In this document: positions 1 to 11,060 of the stretch, piece after piece | Numbering within the stretch: the stretch's first letter is position 1 | How the letters are laid out: every line of letters begins with the position of its first letter | The notes under the pieces: model-generated | The model's database searches: none | Told to the model about the DNA's origin: nothing | What the model saw: only the letters and a program-made list of their open reading frames with translations | Program-made: the position numbers and the translations under genes | NCBI GenBank assembly: GCA_036924085.1 | Contig: JAVGWX010000007.1 | Coordinates: 33,469,953-33,533,952, forward strand | Length of the DNA: 64,000 nt | Direction: 5' to 3' | Source of the DNA: Ariolimax columbianus | Taxonomy: Eukaryota > Mollusca > Gastropoda > Stylommatophora > Arionidae

Positions 1-154
1 AATTTACAATATAGATTACTCAAGATGAAGTATAGGTCAAGGGTGTCCTTTAGCACCCATAACCGATGGTCGGAATTGAAATGTTAGAGACTTCAGTGTG
101 CTAAAATACAGCTTATTTGATGTTGGTTGGCCATTTCTCTTCCTCGCTGCGTTT

Positions 155-205
155 CCTTTCTGAACCATAAGTCAGGTACCCATTTACAGCTGGGTCAGCT
201 GGAGT
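155..205 (-). repeat. SINE-D central domain fragment
   Basis: Complement of CAGCTGACCCAGCTGTAAAT then GGGTACCTGAC. Confidence 0.5.
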
Positions 206-211
206 GTGATG

Positions 212-640
212 GTAACTGGAGTTTAGTTTATTCGCCGAATCAACGTCATTGCATAAGGTTTCACCCATAAGTGCTCTGTTCTTCTCCATATTTTTTTGAG
301 AATCTCAGCCACAATGCACGAACTCTACAGCACTGGTGAGGATCCCGTAATAGATTGGGTATATTTTTAACATAGTTTTGAATTTTGTTCAAGTAGCGGT
401 CGTTAAGGCAACTCTTTTTGATTTGCAACTGCCGAGATTTTTAACGTGCACAACAGTGCACATGGGTGTCCGATCTCTACTATCCAGAGATCCAGAGAAA
501 TACCAGAAAGTCTAAGTGAAAAAATCTCGGTCTCCACCACCCGAAGCTGATGTCTTACCTCGAGACCAATCAGTAACAGGCGTTGAACCCTATACCTTTG
601 TCATGAAAAGTGAGTGCTCTACCACTAGACTATGTTTTCA
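212..640 (-). mobile_element. tRNA-derived SINE-E plus a second tRNA-like head
   Basis: Matches 30440-30830 (-). The box B segment is deleted between two GTGGAGA repeats. Beyond it (577-640, minus) lies TAGTCTAGTGGTAGAGC (box A) and GGGTTCAAC (box B), a separate tRNA-like head, giving a dimer-like arrangement. Confidence 0.62.
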
Positions 641-857
641 TTCAAAAATTATAAAGAGCAGAATAAAAGTTTCATAGTTTGGTGCCAATGTTAAACTTTC
701 CAGTTTCTACTTTTGAATTGATTTTACTATAAGGATCATCTTAGATCTCAAAAGTCAAATCGGTTTTGCTCTACAGTTAAAAGCTGTGGCAGACAACAAA
801 GGAGTGTGCAGGTATTTGTGAGCCTGTGTAGAATTTTGAATTTGAAGTGGTATGATA

Positions 858-1205
858 AGATCAAAGATGCTGAGCAGCGATTGAGCTGCAGTGGTCAGTG
901 ACCCATAGCAGACTGCTAGCATCAGGGCCAGCGAACCAGTGCTGCCAAGACCCTTCTACACCTCCATGCGGTGATCCTGGATAACTGGCTGCAGCAGGGC
1001 AGACTGGCTAAGGAGAAGGGATCGAAGAGGGAATGCTAACCCGGTACTCAAAAATGCTTGCTAAAGTCAGATGTGTTGGACCAGAAGGTGCAAATATCGC
1101 AGTCAAGCTGTAAACTATTACACAACGCATTCCGTTCTCTGGACTACATTCTGCTACTTAAGCCATTTTAGGGTTTGGTAGCGAGAGATTGAGAACGAAT
1201 GAAGC
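858..1205 (+). mobile_element. SINE-A copy 1
   Basis: Full-length dispersed element of about 350 bp: 5' GATCAAAGATGCTGAGCAGC, core CCTGGATAACTGGCTGCAGC, 3' GAGATTGAGAACGAATGAAG then CCAAGCC. Possible TSD ATAAGATCA at 855-863 and 1212-1220. SINE-A has no clear pol III box B in its own orientation, so its promoter origin is unresolved. Confidence 0.75.
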
Positions 1206-1289
1206 CAAGCCATAAGATCACAAATGTCAACTAAATGTCCAACCAACTGTCGTAAGAGGTAAAGAGATGATGTGGATGGATATGTCAAG

Positions 1290-1520
1290 CCTTAAGCAAT
1301 GATACTAGTACTGATTACTCAACAGTGTTTGCACTGGAACTCAGTGGGAAAGAGAAAGAGAGGTAGTCCTCAACACAGCTGGAGACAGAAAGAAGAAAGA
1401 GTACTGCCAGGCCATGAACACAGTTGGAGTGGCTGGCAGCTGATAGAAGCTCACATCGATTATTTCTTGAGAACTATGCTCTGCATGGGGTTGAAGGGTT
1501 TTGATGATGATGATGATATC
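1290..1520 (+). pseudogene. LINE 3' end with (GAT)n tail
   Basis: WNSVGKRKRGSPQHSWRQ and, in the next frame, TQLEWLAADRSSHRLF, then MGLKGFDDDDD where the Asp run is the GAT tail. This is the usual GKRKRGRPxxTWRR...LAADRxxW end. Confidence 0.65.
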
Positions 1521-1639
1521 CTGGATCGTTAATCGGAGACTAATAAATCAGTCAGTGACTATGGCTTCTGAAGTCATATTTCAAGGCATCAACAAGCCCC
1601 CGACTTCATTTAGTCTGCACCATCCTTTTGAATTTTTTT

Positions 1640-1975
1640 GTTTGTTGTTTTTGGTGCGTTTTGCAATATTTCTTTATTCCCCCAAGGTGATGTGAGTTGC
1701 TGTGTTTTTATTTTGCACCTGTCGATCCAGATCATCAGACTTCGGCATGCATTTTATGTAAAAGTCTGCCTCTTCCTGCATTTTCTAAGAGTTTGCTTCC
1801 CCGGGGTAACGGCCGGTGCTATGATAGGGATCGAAATCAGCACCTTTGGCTTGTGAGCCGTGTCACTTAACCACTAGCCCACGCCGTCCCCAACTCTATG
1901 TAGGATCTCCGTGGTGTTTTATATGATGAAGTTACTAGACTCATGCACAGCCCTCTATAGTCACCTTGTACAACA
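1640..1975 (-). mobile_element. tRNA-derived SINE-C with 5' extension
   Basis: The minus strand has box A-like GGGCTAGTGG, box B-like GATTTCGATCC, the body (AGCAAACTC, AAAATGCAGGAAGAGGCAG), and A-rich tail. The 85-bp segment 1890-1975 upstream of the tRNA head matches 30050-30131. Confidence 0.75.
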
Positions 1976-2270
1976 TGCTGGGCAGATGTAAAAAGCAATC
2001 AGTCAGGTGAAACATACTGATCCAGACCTCCTCCTCTCATCTGCAACCATGCTCTCTGGAAGCAAGCTGTGTCAAAACAGTCTGGCAGTGAGGTGGGGAT
2101 CGACATTATAATCCTTATAGTGGTGAGCTTACTGATGAGCCATGCATTGCACTACAGTCAGAAGGACCTCAGTCCACTTTCTCAAATTCACTTCAGGATG
2201 TTAGAGCCACTGTAACCTGCTATCAAAGAAATGGTTTCTACAATTAAATTAATTACTCAAGTATGAGTGG

Positions 2271-2440
2271 AGCTGAGCTAGCGCAGTGGTTAGTGCATGG
2301 ATTCTAACCGAGCGATCTGGGTTCAATCCCCAGCCAGAACTGGATTAATTTCTGATTGCAAAAATTTAAAAAAAAAAGGTTCCGGAGTTGACCCAGCTCA
2401 AAATATTTTGGTATCAGAACAATCTGAGAAGTAAAGGTAT
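2271..2440 (+). mobile_element. tRNA-derived SINE-D
   Basis: Box A TAGCGCAGTGG and box B GGGTTCAATCC at tRNA-like spacing, then GAGTTGACCCAGCTCAAAAT, a central domain shared with 155-205 (-), 7055-7260 and 44340-44500. Confidence 0.78.
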
Positions 2441-2623
2441 CTTGTGTAATGGTGACCCCATCAACTATAGTGTGTCGTCGATCAAGATAATATCAGTTTA
2501 ACATCACATTTCCAATATACCACACAGGTATGTAAATGGGATCTTTACTTTCACTTGTGAATTCTGCAATAAAAGTCTGGTAGGTTACAGTGGCCCTATT
2601 ATTGTTACCACTAGAGGGCTTAC

Positions 2624-2792
2624 CTTTTCAGCTGCTCTTGATTATTCCCAGCAGAACTGAACCACTTCTCCAAGTTTGAAATCTCTGGCCATATGAACTT
2701 CCACGTGGGGTTGCTCCCCAGATAATGGATCATATAGTCAAACATATATTTTGTGTAGCTGTTAAAATAGCTATCAAACGTATTCTTCCATC
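2624..2792 (-). CDS. MAN2A: alpha-mannosidase II-like exon (GH38 catalytic start)
   Basis: Internal exon of a Golgi alpha-mannosidase II-type glycosidase, the enzyme that trims mannose from N-glycans in the medial Golgi. Acceptor TTTGCAG before 2792 and donor GTAAG after 2624 bound a 169-bp open exon. It enters in phase 1, joining the previous exon to complete DPGW, and continues WKNTFDSYFNSYTKYMFD and FIWPEISNLEKWF. This matches the family pattern HSHNDPGW...FxxYY...FIWxEISxxxKWW. The following exon (GGWVMPDEA region) is not between 1 and 2600, so it lies outside the window. The family assignment is strong; which paralogue cannot be told. Confidence 0.88.
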
Positions 2793-3139
2793 CTGCAAAC
2801 AATCCAAAAAATATTTTGTTAACAGTAAAATATGCATTATTGATGCCATATTTAAATTAAACATAGTAAGATCAGATTGAATTAACAGATTGATCAACAG
2901 TATATTCATGCCAACACTTTTTTAGCAGTGCCAAACATAAACTCAAAATCTCTAGAGAGAAAAATCACGATATGTGAGATGAGATGCTTCCGGAATACCA
3001 TCCCCTAAAATCATACATGGAAGAGACAGAATGCGGAATGTAGTGGAGCGAGACCCTGTACTGAATAAATTTATAGGAAAAACAATTAAGTGGTTCAGTT
3101 GCCAAATGAGAATGTAACTTGACCAACTACCCCAGTGTA

Positions 3140-3455
3140 CAGGGAAGGAAGACTAACATCTTGTCAGGCAAAATATACTGGTCAAGACACTCACCTCGGC
3201 TTCCTCGTAGCCCTCCCTGGAAACGGGCTGTTTTCATGGCAGCATGGCTAATGAGGTGAGAGATCGACATGATCCACGTAGTAGTAAGCAACATGCAGAT
3301 TAAGCCAAGCATAGCACTACCCCCTGAAGGACCTCGGTCCACCTTCATCAGCATGCTCGGGATGTGAGGAAAGCTACTGCAACCCGCCACTTAACGTCCT
3401 TTTCAGAGAGTACAAATAGGTAAACCTACTCATTTTGGGCTTCGAAACAACAACC
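3140..3455 (+). repeat. dispersed repeat B
   Basis: About 320 bp starting GGGAAGGAAGACTAAC and ending in a CAACAAC-type tail. Contains GGATCGAC-TGATC and CACTACTACGGGG-complement blocks. Imperfect direct repeats of CCCC(A)GTGYAC flank it. Others: about 1985-2215 (diverged), 22376-22735, 23711-24432, 44745-44975 (-), 54955-55530 (-), and an end fragment at 5491-5532. Confidence 0.75.
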
Positions 3456-3459
3456 CCTG

Positions 3460-4990
3460 TGCACTTATAATGCTGTAAGATCTTAGCTTTAGAGATAATA
3501 TATAGGTAGGAGCTTAGACAATCATTTCTTTCTTTCTTCTTCGTGGGATTTGAGTCAGTGCAGCTGAACTCTGTCCAACCAGAATTTGAGCAACCAAATC
3601 AAACCACGACGCAACCTGACGTAAGTTTCAGACCATGTGTTTACTCCTGGAACGATAAGTGGTGGGTGACATGTAGACTTGTTGCCGCCGACAAACCCGC
3701 ATCATATGGCAACCATGCGAATAGGATGGGGAATAATGGCAAGCAAACGGACAAAAACGGTTTTGGAAATCACGTGATCTGGGAGGAGATCGAATTTACA
3801 TCCCGGCATAGAGAGACGTGAGGATGTTTACTTGAGAAGAGATTACATGAGCCAGGCCGTGGAGAGCATTCGACTTAGGATCATTACTGGAGAAGACATT
3901 CGAAAGAGACGCTCAGTGGAGTGTAGGCGGCGGAGAGAGAACACTTCACTTCAGAGACAGAGAGAGAACACTTCACTTCAGAGACAGAGAGAGAACACTT
4001 CACTTCAGAGACAGAGAGAGAACACTTCACTTCAAAGACAAAGGTGCTTTGGAAAGAGATGCTCAGTGGAGGACAGGCGACGAAGAATTGCAGTTGAGGC
4101 AGATTTGAGTTGATATTTAGGTAACAAAGAGAGGCAGTTGAGATAGACACGCAGAAAGCAAGTAACTACCCTAATATTATGTAGTGGTCATAATTACAAG
4201 CCGTCAGTAGCTTATAGAGGCAGTCTTCCAATCATCCCATTCATCATATTGACACAGTCACACTGATCACGTCGACATCACCTTGATCACGTGAATGTAA
4301 GTCGTCAGTCGCAGCTAGAGGCAGTTATGTAATGATCCCATGGATCATATTTCATGCAGTCTATCCTGACCACATTGAGACCACTTTGATCTACCGTCGA
4401 CAAAGAGGAACAAGATCACAGATGTCACACCTGTGTTCAGAACCTATGAACTTTACCATCAGCGGCAATCCATAACTAAGTTTCATTGCAGCAGACCAGA
4501 TTAGGAGAACAGGGTATCGTGACGTATAAATGGTAAGAGAAAGAATTTAAGTTTTTAGAGAGTTTATAGTTGACAGTGTTTCTTGATTAAATAATCTGTT
4601 CTATTGTGTTTATATTTATTGTTACTTGAATTTGTTTAGAGTAAGTGTAGAGTGCAATAGAATAGAGCAGACCCCTTTACCATCTGTGATAGAGCTCCAT
4701 CAAATCAACCGGCTCTGTACAATGCACAGTAATCAGGTTTTCGCAACCGTGGCAGGCCAAGAACCAAATGTATATGAAATGTTGCTGATATTCTGGGTTG
4801 TAATGGGATGACGGCTACTTCAGATGCGCATCTGGCCTGGACAGAAAACTACAGCTCACCATGTCAAAGTATTCACAATTTGCCTATAAATGACATCATC
4901 TTCACACCAGCAGCTGAATGGGGTCACAACTACAGTTGGTCTCTTTGAAGAAAGTCTGCATCAATGCATTTATGTGCTTTTGTTGAATTC
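3460..4990. other. unassigned, possible long LTR-like stretch
   Basis: Apart from the 27-bp repeat there is no recognisable coding. The composition (repeated GATCACGT/ATCATATTG blocks, then TTTAGAGAGTTTATAG and an AT-rich stretch at 4540-4640) could be a solo LTR, but no second copy or TG...CA boundary with TSD was found. Confidence 0.2.
3943..4042. repeat. 27-bp minisatellite, four copies
   Basis: Unit GAGAACACTTCACTTCAGAG plus ACAGAGA, open as RENTSLQRQ repeats. No sign that it is a protein. Confidence 0.9.
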
Positions 4991-5004
4991 TTGGTATTAC
5001 ATTT

Positions 5005-5320
5005 CTTTCTTTCTTTCCGGCGTTCGTCCCAAAAAAGACATGATGTTGTGTCATACTTCTCTGGCAAATAGGTGATATTTGTGACTGACACATCCAGCTT
5101 CAGCATTCCATTTTTGGGACCAGGTTTGCCTTTCCTCCTCGATCCCTATTCTCCTGGCCCGACTACACTAGTACTGTCTATTTCCAGGTCAGCCACTTAG
5201 AAGTGGAATAGGGTCTTCGTCAGCTATACTTGGATAACTCTGACACAAATAGTCAGCTATGAGTTGCTGGCTGCTGTCAGCTCATTCACTGCTGCATCTT
5301 CGGCCCTCTTTGTTTTACAT
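5005..5320 (-). repeat. diverged SINE-A relative (A')
   Basis: Shares GACACATCC-GCTTCAGC and CAGCTATGAGTTGCTGGCTG blocks with SINE-A at lower identity. Other A' copies: 15690-15985, 22800-23150, 38455-38745, and a 3' piece at 46313-46365. Confidence 0.6.
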
Positions 5321-5559
5321 TGCAATCTCTATGCACAACCTTCATTTTATTACATGCACAGAAAGGTTCAGTAGTTCCATTCTCTCCTCCATTGTATAGG
5401 GTGCCTGGGATGTACATTCATTATCATCATCACGTAACATGTCCTTTGCAGAACGTTGCTCTCATCACAGCCTGCCAGTAGGAATCTCTTTAAAGTTACT
5501 CATTGTGGGCATTCAACAGCAATAACCTAGACCAAGAGATAAATATCACTCACAAAATT

Positions 5560-6115
5560 GACTATAAAATCCCTAGATGATAAAAAACAGCTTGGCATTG
5601 CTTCAACTCCATTAAGCCAATACTCCAAGAGATGAAAGACACCACGGCAAGAGCAAACACTCTTAACTCCATTATCATTTCAGCAATGATTTACTGATGC
5701 AAAGTGTGGAATGTGCAAAACAGATGCTGAGAAGCTTCAAGTCACCCAGAGAGCAATGGAACAATGGGCACTAACGATTGTGATAAGGGATGAGATCCAA
5801 AATGAATAAATTCTACATCAAACTTTGTTTCGATACGTTGGCAATTTCACGCAAACATCACTGGGCTGGGTATATAGCACGCATGCGTGACAACAGATGG
5901 ACAAGCAGAACAATGTTTTGATGGTCCAATGTCTGTACACGTCCATGGTGTCGCCCATCTATGTGATGGCGGAATGGACTGACCAAAGTCCTTTTCCTGC
6001 ATCGGTAGAGCACTACAAAAGATCAAGTGACACGCAGAATATTACTTGCTTCCTCACAAAGGCATACTTGCTGGACTGACGTCGAGGATAATGCGATAAT
6101 GTGAAGTGCAGTACA
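5560..6115 (+). pseudogene. LINE RT C-terminal fragment, family L6
   Basis: Broken forward frames: SIKPILQEMKDTTARANTLN, KLQVTQRAMEQWALTIVIRD, HWAGYIARMRDNRWTSRTM, then a W-R/D-rich end. Pattern QRAMER...GHVARMxDxRWT is typical of RTE/CR1-type LINE C-termini. Related copies lie at 12.6, 13.8 and 46.6 kb. Confidence 0.7.
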
Positions 6116-6209
6116 TCAGTCAGTAAGTGAAAAAGTAATTGCTACAAGTTACAACACCTGACATAGAACTGAACTTGTTAAGTCCGAGGATTGCCAGTAC
6201 CAGACAGGC

Positions 6210-7015
6210 TGATCATCATCTTCTATTCACTTGTGTTGGCAGACATCGCAGGATGGTTTGCTATGTGTTGTGGATGTTGCTTTCATTCTGTTTCTTCTGC
6301 ATAAGGTGACCTCAGAAAGAAGTCTATATAAGGTTCTCCAAATTGGATATGGTAGATATGCTCCTGGCACAGCCTCCTCCTGCAGATTTCTCCATGGGGT
6401 CTGTAGTTTATCGTGTCATTTTTCGATGTGACGCTCTCTGGAGCCGCCCTGAAGAGGTTGTGTTGTTTGTAGGAAACTCTGTCTAGACTTTCTCTAGTCT
6501 AGTTTTCTGCAATTTTTGTCCGTAAATTTGGTGCATTGGTCTGTTCTCAACTTCGGCAGCAACTTACACTGTCTATCAACTTTTTTCTTGGTCTCCCTCT
6601 TGCTCTGCAACCCTCTAGTCTGGCGATGTAGATCTTTACAGTTGGTAACATTTTATTCTGTGTCTTTACATGTATTCCATGCATAGTGTTGAACCCAGCC
6701 TCTGATTTCTTCGATTCGTATTCTGCCCAGCCTTGTGACTCCAACAGCTTTTTTCAAACACCTCATTTCTCATACCATTATTTTTCCAACCTGCGTCTTG
6801 ACAAGAGTTCATGTCTGACACTGTCAGCAGAGAGTTGCTATGGAAATACTATTAATCAACTATCTCTTTGTCTCCACTGGAATGTGTTTGTGTCTTAATA
6901 ATGGTGAGAACTGATATGAAACTGCATTTGCTTTCTCGATTCCCCCTCTCTGTCCATCCGTTCATTTTGTGTGAACACGCTACCCAAGTATTTGAATTAT
7001 ATTACCTGTGGAACA
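6210..7015 (-). pseudogene. degraded RTE-like LINE C-terminus
   Basis: Broken reverse frames: NGMRNEVFEKAVGVTRLGRI, KIYIARLEGCRARGRPRKKL, W-rich end, and GATGATGAT tail near 6213. The region is AT-neutral with many stops. Confidence 0.55.
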
Positions 7016-7054
7016 TGTATCCTAGTAGACAGCGAGCTGGTTTGCTATGACTGG

Positions 7055-7260
7055 GATTATAGCATGCCAGAGTTCGAAATCACTGACGGACAGAAAAAAA
7101 TCAGGTCATAGTTCATTCTTGGTACAACCGCTCCTCCAGTCGACCCAGCTGTAAATGAGTACCTGACGTATAAGTTAGGAAAGGTATAAACAGCAAAGAA
7201 GGGAACTCGTCACCCCACCTCATATAGCCTGCGACTTAGTACATGAAGTTATCTTCATCC
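7055..7260 (+). mobile_element. SINE-D relative
   Basis: Degenerate box B (AGAGTTCGAAATC) and central domain CAGTCGACCCAGCTGTAAAT then GAGTACCTGACG. Confidence 0.62.
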
Positions 7261-7378
7261 CTATGAGATTTACCTTTACCTTTTCTAGTTTACCTTCTTT
7301 TCACCTGAATATTTAGTGTCTTCTCTATTCTTCTGATATATTAGTAAATTCATAACAAAATGGCCACGTGACTCATAC

Positions 7379-7523
7379 CTGGATCTTGATGTGAATGAGG
7401 TATAATGAAGACACGAAGCGGCTTGGCGCTGTAGTTGGGAACATCAATCACTTGAATCCATCCACTTACAGTGTACACATACTGGGGGTATCCCACACTG
7501 ATTGATGCCCACTCTTTCTCCAT
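7379..7523 (-). CDS. MAN2A: alpha-mannosidase II-like exon with zinc-site motif
   Basis: Exon of 145 bp, phase 0 in and phase 1 out, with acceptor ATCATAG and donor GTATGAG. It encodes a segment ending PLRVFIIPHSHQDPG. In GH38 mannosidases the HSHNDPGW motif supplies a zinc-binding His and the nucleophile-neighbour Asp; both the second His and the Asp are kept, while the usual Asn between them is Gln. The upstream part (EKEWASISVGYPQYVY...GWIQVIDVPNY) replaces the usual DVYxLxPFDNPDGGVWKQGFDI stretch, so this is a divergent member. Intron to the next exon is about 4.6 kb and filled with transposon relics. Confidence 0.88.
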
Positions 7524-7603
7524 CTATGATACAGAATATAAAGCCGGTGAGGTGAAATGTTTCCTGATTCTAATGTGAAAAGCATTCTTGTTTCATAATC
7601 TAA

Positions 7604-8235
7604 CCCCTCTAGAACAGGGGTTTCAAAGTGTGATCTAACCCCTCTAGAACAGGGGTCTCAGTGGGATCTAACCTCTATAAGACAGGGGTCTCAGTAGGAT
7701 TTAACCACTCTAAGACAGGTCTCAGTAGGATCTAACCGATCTAAGACAGGGGTCTCAGTAGGATTTAACCCGTTTGATAGGGGTCTCAGTAGGATCTAAC
7801 CACTCTAAGACATGTCTCAGTAAGATCTAACCAATCTAAGACAGGTCTCAGTAGGATCTAACCAATCTAAGACAGGTCTCAGTAGGATCTAACCACTCTA
7901 AGAAAGGTCTCAGTAAGATCTAACCGATCTAAGACAGGCGTTTCAGTAGGATTTAACCCGTTTGATAGGGGTCTCAGAAGGATCTAACCCCTCTAAGACA
8001 GGGGTCTCAGTGGGATCTAGCCCCTCTAAGACAGAGATCTCAGTGAGATCTAACACCTCTCACAAGGGTCTCAGTAGGATCTAACCCCTTTGATAGGGGT
8101 CTCAGTAGGTTCTAACCCCTCTAAGACAGGGGTTTCAGTAGGATCTAAACCCTCTTAGACAGGGGTCTCTGTGAGATCTAACCCTTCTGAGACAGGGGTC
8201 TCAGTGCAATCTAACTGCTCTAAGACAAGAGGCAA
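7604..8235. repeat. 31-34-bp minisatellite
   Basis: About 19-20 units of GGATCTAACCCCTCTAAGAC plus AGGGGTCTCAGTA with length variants. CCCCT and AGGGG arms make each long unit self-complementary. It directly precedes LINE L7. Confidence 0.9.
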
Positions 8236-8283
8236 TTATTTCAATTACAGAAGGTCTCACTGATCTAGTTTCCATTAGACATG

Positions 8284-8990
8284 TGGTGTAACAGGGCTGC
8301 TTGCTTTCCTCGAGTCTCTATAACGCATATTCTGAGATGATGGCGGACAAGGTTATGCAGAGTTGTAATAGGGGTGTCAAAGTTATGACTATTAATGCCA
8401 TAAAATTTGCCGACCACCAAGCGATAGTAGGAGGTTCAGTAGCAACGTTAAGAATACTGCTTGAAAAAATTAATAGCATGGACAAAGTGTTTGTTAATTG
8501 CACTGTATGGAGCTGAAACATGGACTTTGGCAAAGAAGGATGAAAAGAGCTTGGAGGTATCTTAAATGTGGTGTTACCGTAGAATGGAAAGAGTGAGTTG
8601 GACTTAAAGAAGATCCAATGACAATGTACTCACTGATATGGGCGCACAAAGACAAATTTTGCATATGATACAAAAATGTTGGATGAGTTGGCTGGGTCAC
8701 AATATGAGACATGAAAGTCTTCTTCAGAAGATACTAGAGGGCAGTATTTAAGGGTAGAGAGGACTCTGGTCAAATGGAGAGACATACTCAGACAACCTTA
8801 CAACCAGTCTACAAACTGACCAACCAGAGGATAGGGTCAAATGGAGAAACACACTCAGACAACCTTACAACCAGTCTCAGACAACCTTACAACCAGTCTC
8901 TGGACTGATAAACCAGAGGATAGGGTCCAATTGATAGACATACTCAGACAACCTTACAACCAGTCTCAGGACTGATCAACCAGATGATGA
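8284..8990 (+). pseudogene. RTE-like LINE fragment (L7) with 67-bp terminal repeats
   Basis: Broken frames: GLLAFLESLYNAYSEMMAD, INAIKFADHQAIVGGSVATL (catalytic FADD now FADH), LYGAETWTLAKKDEKS, CYRRMERVSWT, MSWLGHNMRHESLLQKILEG. From 8764 the end carries three tandem copies of a 67-bp unit (GGTCAAATGGAGAGACATAC...) and then a GATGATGAT tail. The same unit recurs at 56.9-57.45 kb. Confidence 0.75.
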
Positions 8991-9315
8991 TGAGACTTCC
9001 ACAACCAACTGAACATAGATTCACATCAGGTAGACTTCCACGACCAACTGAACATAGATTCACATCCTATACTATTCTATAAGTAGCAAGGCACATTTTA
9101 ATTACAGGCAGACTTCTTTGAGAAACTTTACATTGATTTACCGCGGGCTTTCAGCTGAAAATAAAATTAATATCAACATACTTTCATGAGAAACTAGATA
9201 CAGATTTATATTAGACAGACTTGACATAAATTTCCATCATATAGATCAGTTCATGCACAGTCAGAACTATATTAGACAGACATTAAGTTAATGCAAGGAC
9301 TAGCACATATTCTAC

Positions 9316-9462
9316 CTCTATGTCAGATCTCAATGGGTCTGGCCGCACAGAGCACATTCCAGACTTCAAAGATATGACTTGTTTGGCTTTCGAGTGATCT
9401 GAAATATGATGTGGGCCATGGACTTCTGGGCATTCATTTCTGTAGAGCTGAAAGCCTTTATC
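9316..9462 (-). CDS. MAN2A: alpha-mannosidase II-like exon (lumenal stem)
   Basis: A 147-bp phase 0/0 exon with a good acceptor (TTTCTTTACAG) and donor (GTAGAA), open for 49 codons, starting DKGFQLYRNECPEVHG and ending CSVRPDPLRSDIE. It joins in frame to the next exon, and CSV...DIEMEKEW aligns in position with the family's C-L-F...SDVQMLDVY stretch just before the catalytic domain. On its own the sequence is weakly diagnostic; the call rests on order, phase and spacing. The upstream signal-anchor exon should end in phase 0 and was not found. Confidence 0.72.
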
Positions 9463-9544
9463 CTGTAAAGAAACAAGTGATATATCATCTAATGTTATTC
9501 TAGCATACCCAAACCCAGAGAGAGAAAATTAAATGTTAAAATGA

Positions 9545-10165
9545 TTTTCTCAACTTCTTTATACTAGTTTAGAAGACTCTGCAGAGTCTGTAAACAACCA
9601 GTTTCATTTACATTTCCTTGCTCTAAAAGCTATGCACATTCAATCTATTCTTAAATACATTAATTGTCATTGCATCCACTACTTCCTGTGGCAATGCATT
9701 CCAAGCATTCACCACTCTCTGGTTGAAAAAATATTTTCAAATATCTAATCTGGACCTTTCTTTAGTTAATTTGTAGCTTTGCCCTCTTGCCTCTTGCTGT
9801 TGTAAGTGGTTGCATTTGGAAAAACTTGTTATAATCTAATCTATCCTTTCCTTTGATTATCTTATTAACCCGTATTAAGTCACTTCAAATTCTTCTCTTT
9901 TCTAGACACTGAAGGCCGGTGTTTCTGAGTCTTTCCTAACTGTAATTCTGGAATCCCACTATCAGCTTTGACTCTCTTCATTGTATCCTTTCCAGCAAGT
10001 TTATACCCCTTCTACAATAAAGACTCCACACCTGTACACAGTACTCCAATCTAGGTCTAACTAATGCTTTATACAGTTTGACAATCACTTCCCTGCGCCT
10101 ATACTTAACATTTTTTTATCATACCTAACATAGCATCTGCATTTTTCACTGCTACCTAAACTTGC
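9545..10165 (-). pseudogene. CR1-like LINE 3' end, same family as 58.2 kb
   Basis: The reverse complement reads from the thumb region (VAVKNADAMLG) through the conserved C-terminus and 3' UTR (GACTCTGCAGAGTC) of the copy at 58.2-59.8 kb, with many stops. It lies between an alpha-mannosidase exon and SINE sequence. Confidence 0.8.
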
Positions 10166-10224
10166 TTTCCATCTTCATCGATCACTACATAAGTACATTT
10201 TATTCTTGTATCATTCTTGTTGGG

Positions 10225-10395
10225 GAAACCCAGTTGTCTCGAGGTATGGTGTTCGTCTCGGGCGCTAGAGGTCGTGGGTTCAAATCACAGTGGAGACCGG
10301 GATTTTTTCACGTGGATCATCCGGTAAACATTTCCCCTGATCTCTGCACAGTGAGATCAGACACCCATGTGGTGCGCATGTTAAAAATACCATAG
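10225..10395 (+). mobile_element. tRNA-derived SINE-E copy
   Basis: TGTCTCGAGGTATGGTGTTC head, box B GTGGGTTCAAATCACAGTGG, body GAGATCAGACACCCATGTGG. Directly followed by SINE-G. Confidence 0.72.
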
Positions 10396-10399
10396 TAGT

Positions 10400-10625
10400 T
10401 GGTTATGTGGTTAGCGAAGTGGTTTAGATGGCGCCTGACAAGCTGCGGGTCTGCCTTACTCTAATTTACGCTTCTGCCTCTACCAGTCTAAAAGAATTGG
10501 TTATCATATATTCCAGGGGCTAACAGATGGCAAGTCACAAGTGAATTTTCACCTGCCAAAAAATATGAAACAAAGGAGGTCACACCTCCCCACGACATCT
10601 AACGCCATAAGTTGACTGAAGATAG
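10400..10625 (+). mobile_element. tRNA-like SINE-G
   Basis: GGTTAGCGAAGTGGTTTAG (perfect box A TAGCGAAGTGG), then GATGGCGCCTGACAAGCTGC and GGAGGTCACACCTCCCCACG, a short hairpin motif. A second copy is at 42330-42590. Confidence 0.75.
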
Positions 10626-11060
10626 ATCATTCTTGTTTCTACTGTATTCTTAAAACAAAAAACGCTTCACATCCGGCTGACTTTTAGCCTGTGGGTACAG
10701 GAGGGAGTGCAATACCCATGAGTTGGAAACTCTTCTACCCTAGATAGAATAGATAGTAGTTCATTGCCACTTATGACATGCCATACGTGTGGTAGTCTGT
10801 TTATTCTCCTCTCTGTAAAACACAGAATTCTAGTAATAAATTCAGGATTTAAAAATCTCATGACAGAGACATCATCAGATGATTTGGTCCATGATGAGTT
10901 TGAACTGCTGCATTTGTTGTTTTATAAATACATCAGAGCTAAGGCTCTTGACCTTCATCCCAATGACATATGATGATAATGTGGATATTTTTCAGTTGCT
11001 GTTCATTTCTATATGGTGTTCAAGAAAATGGTAATGTTGTTACATTGCTAATAAAAATAA

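Noticed and set aside
3832..4113. 93-codon frame with RENTSLQRQ repeats
   Set aside because: Explained by four 27-bp tandem units. No domain, and an equally open antisense frame exists.
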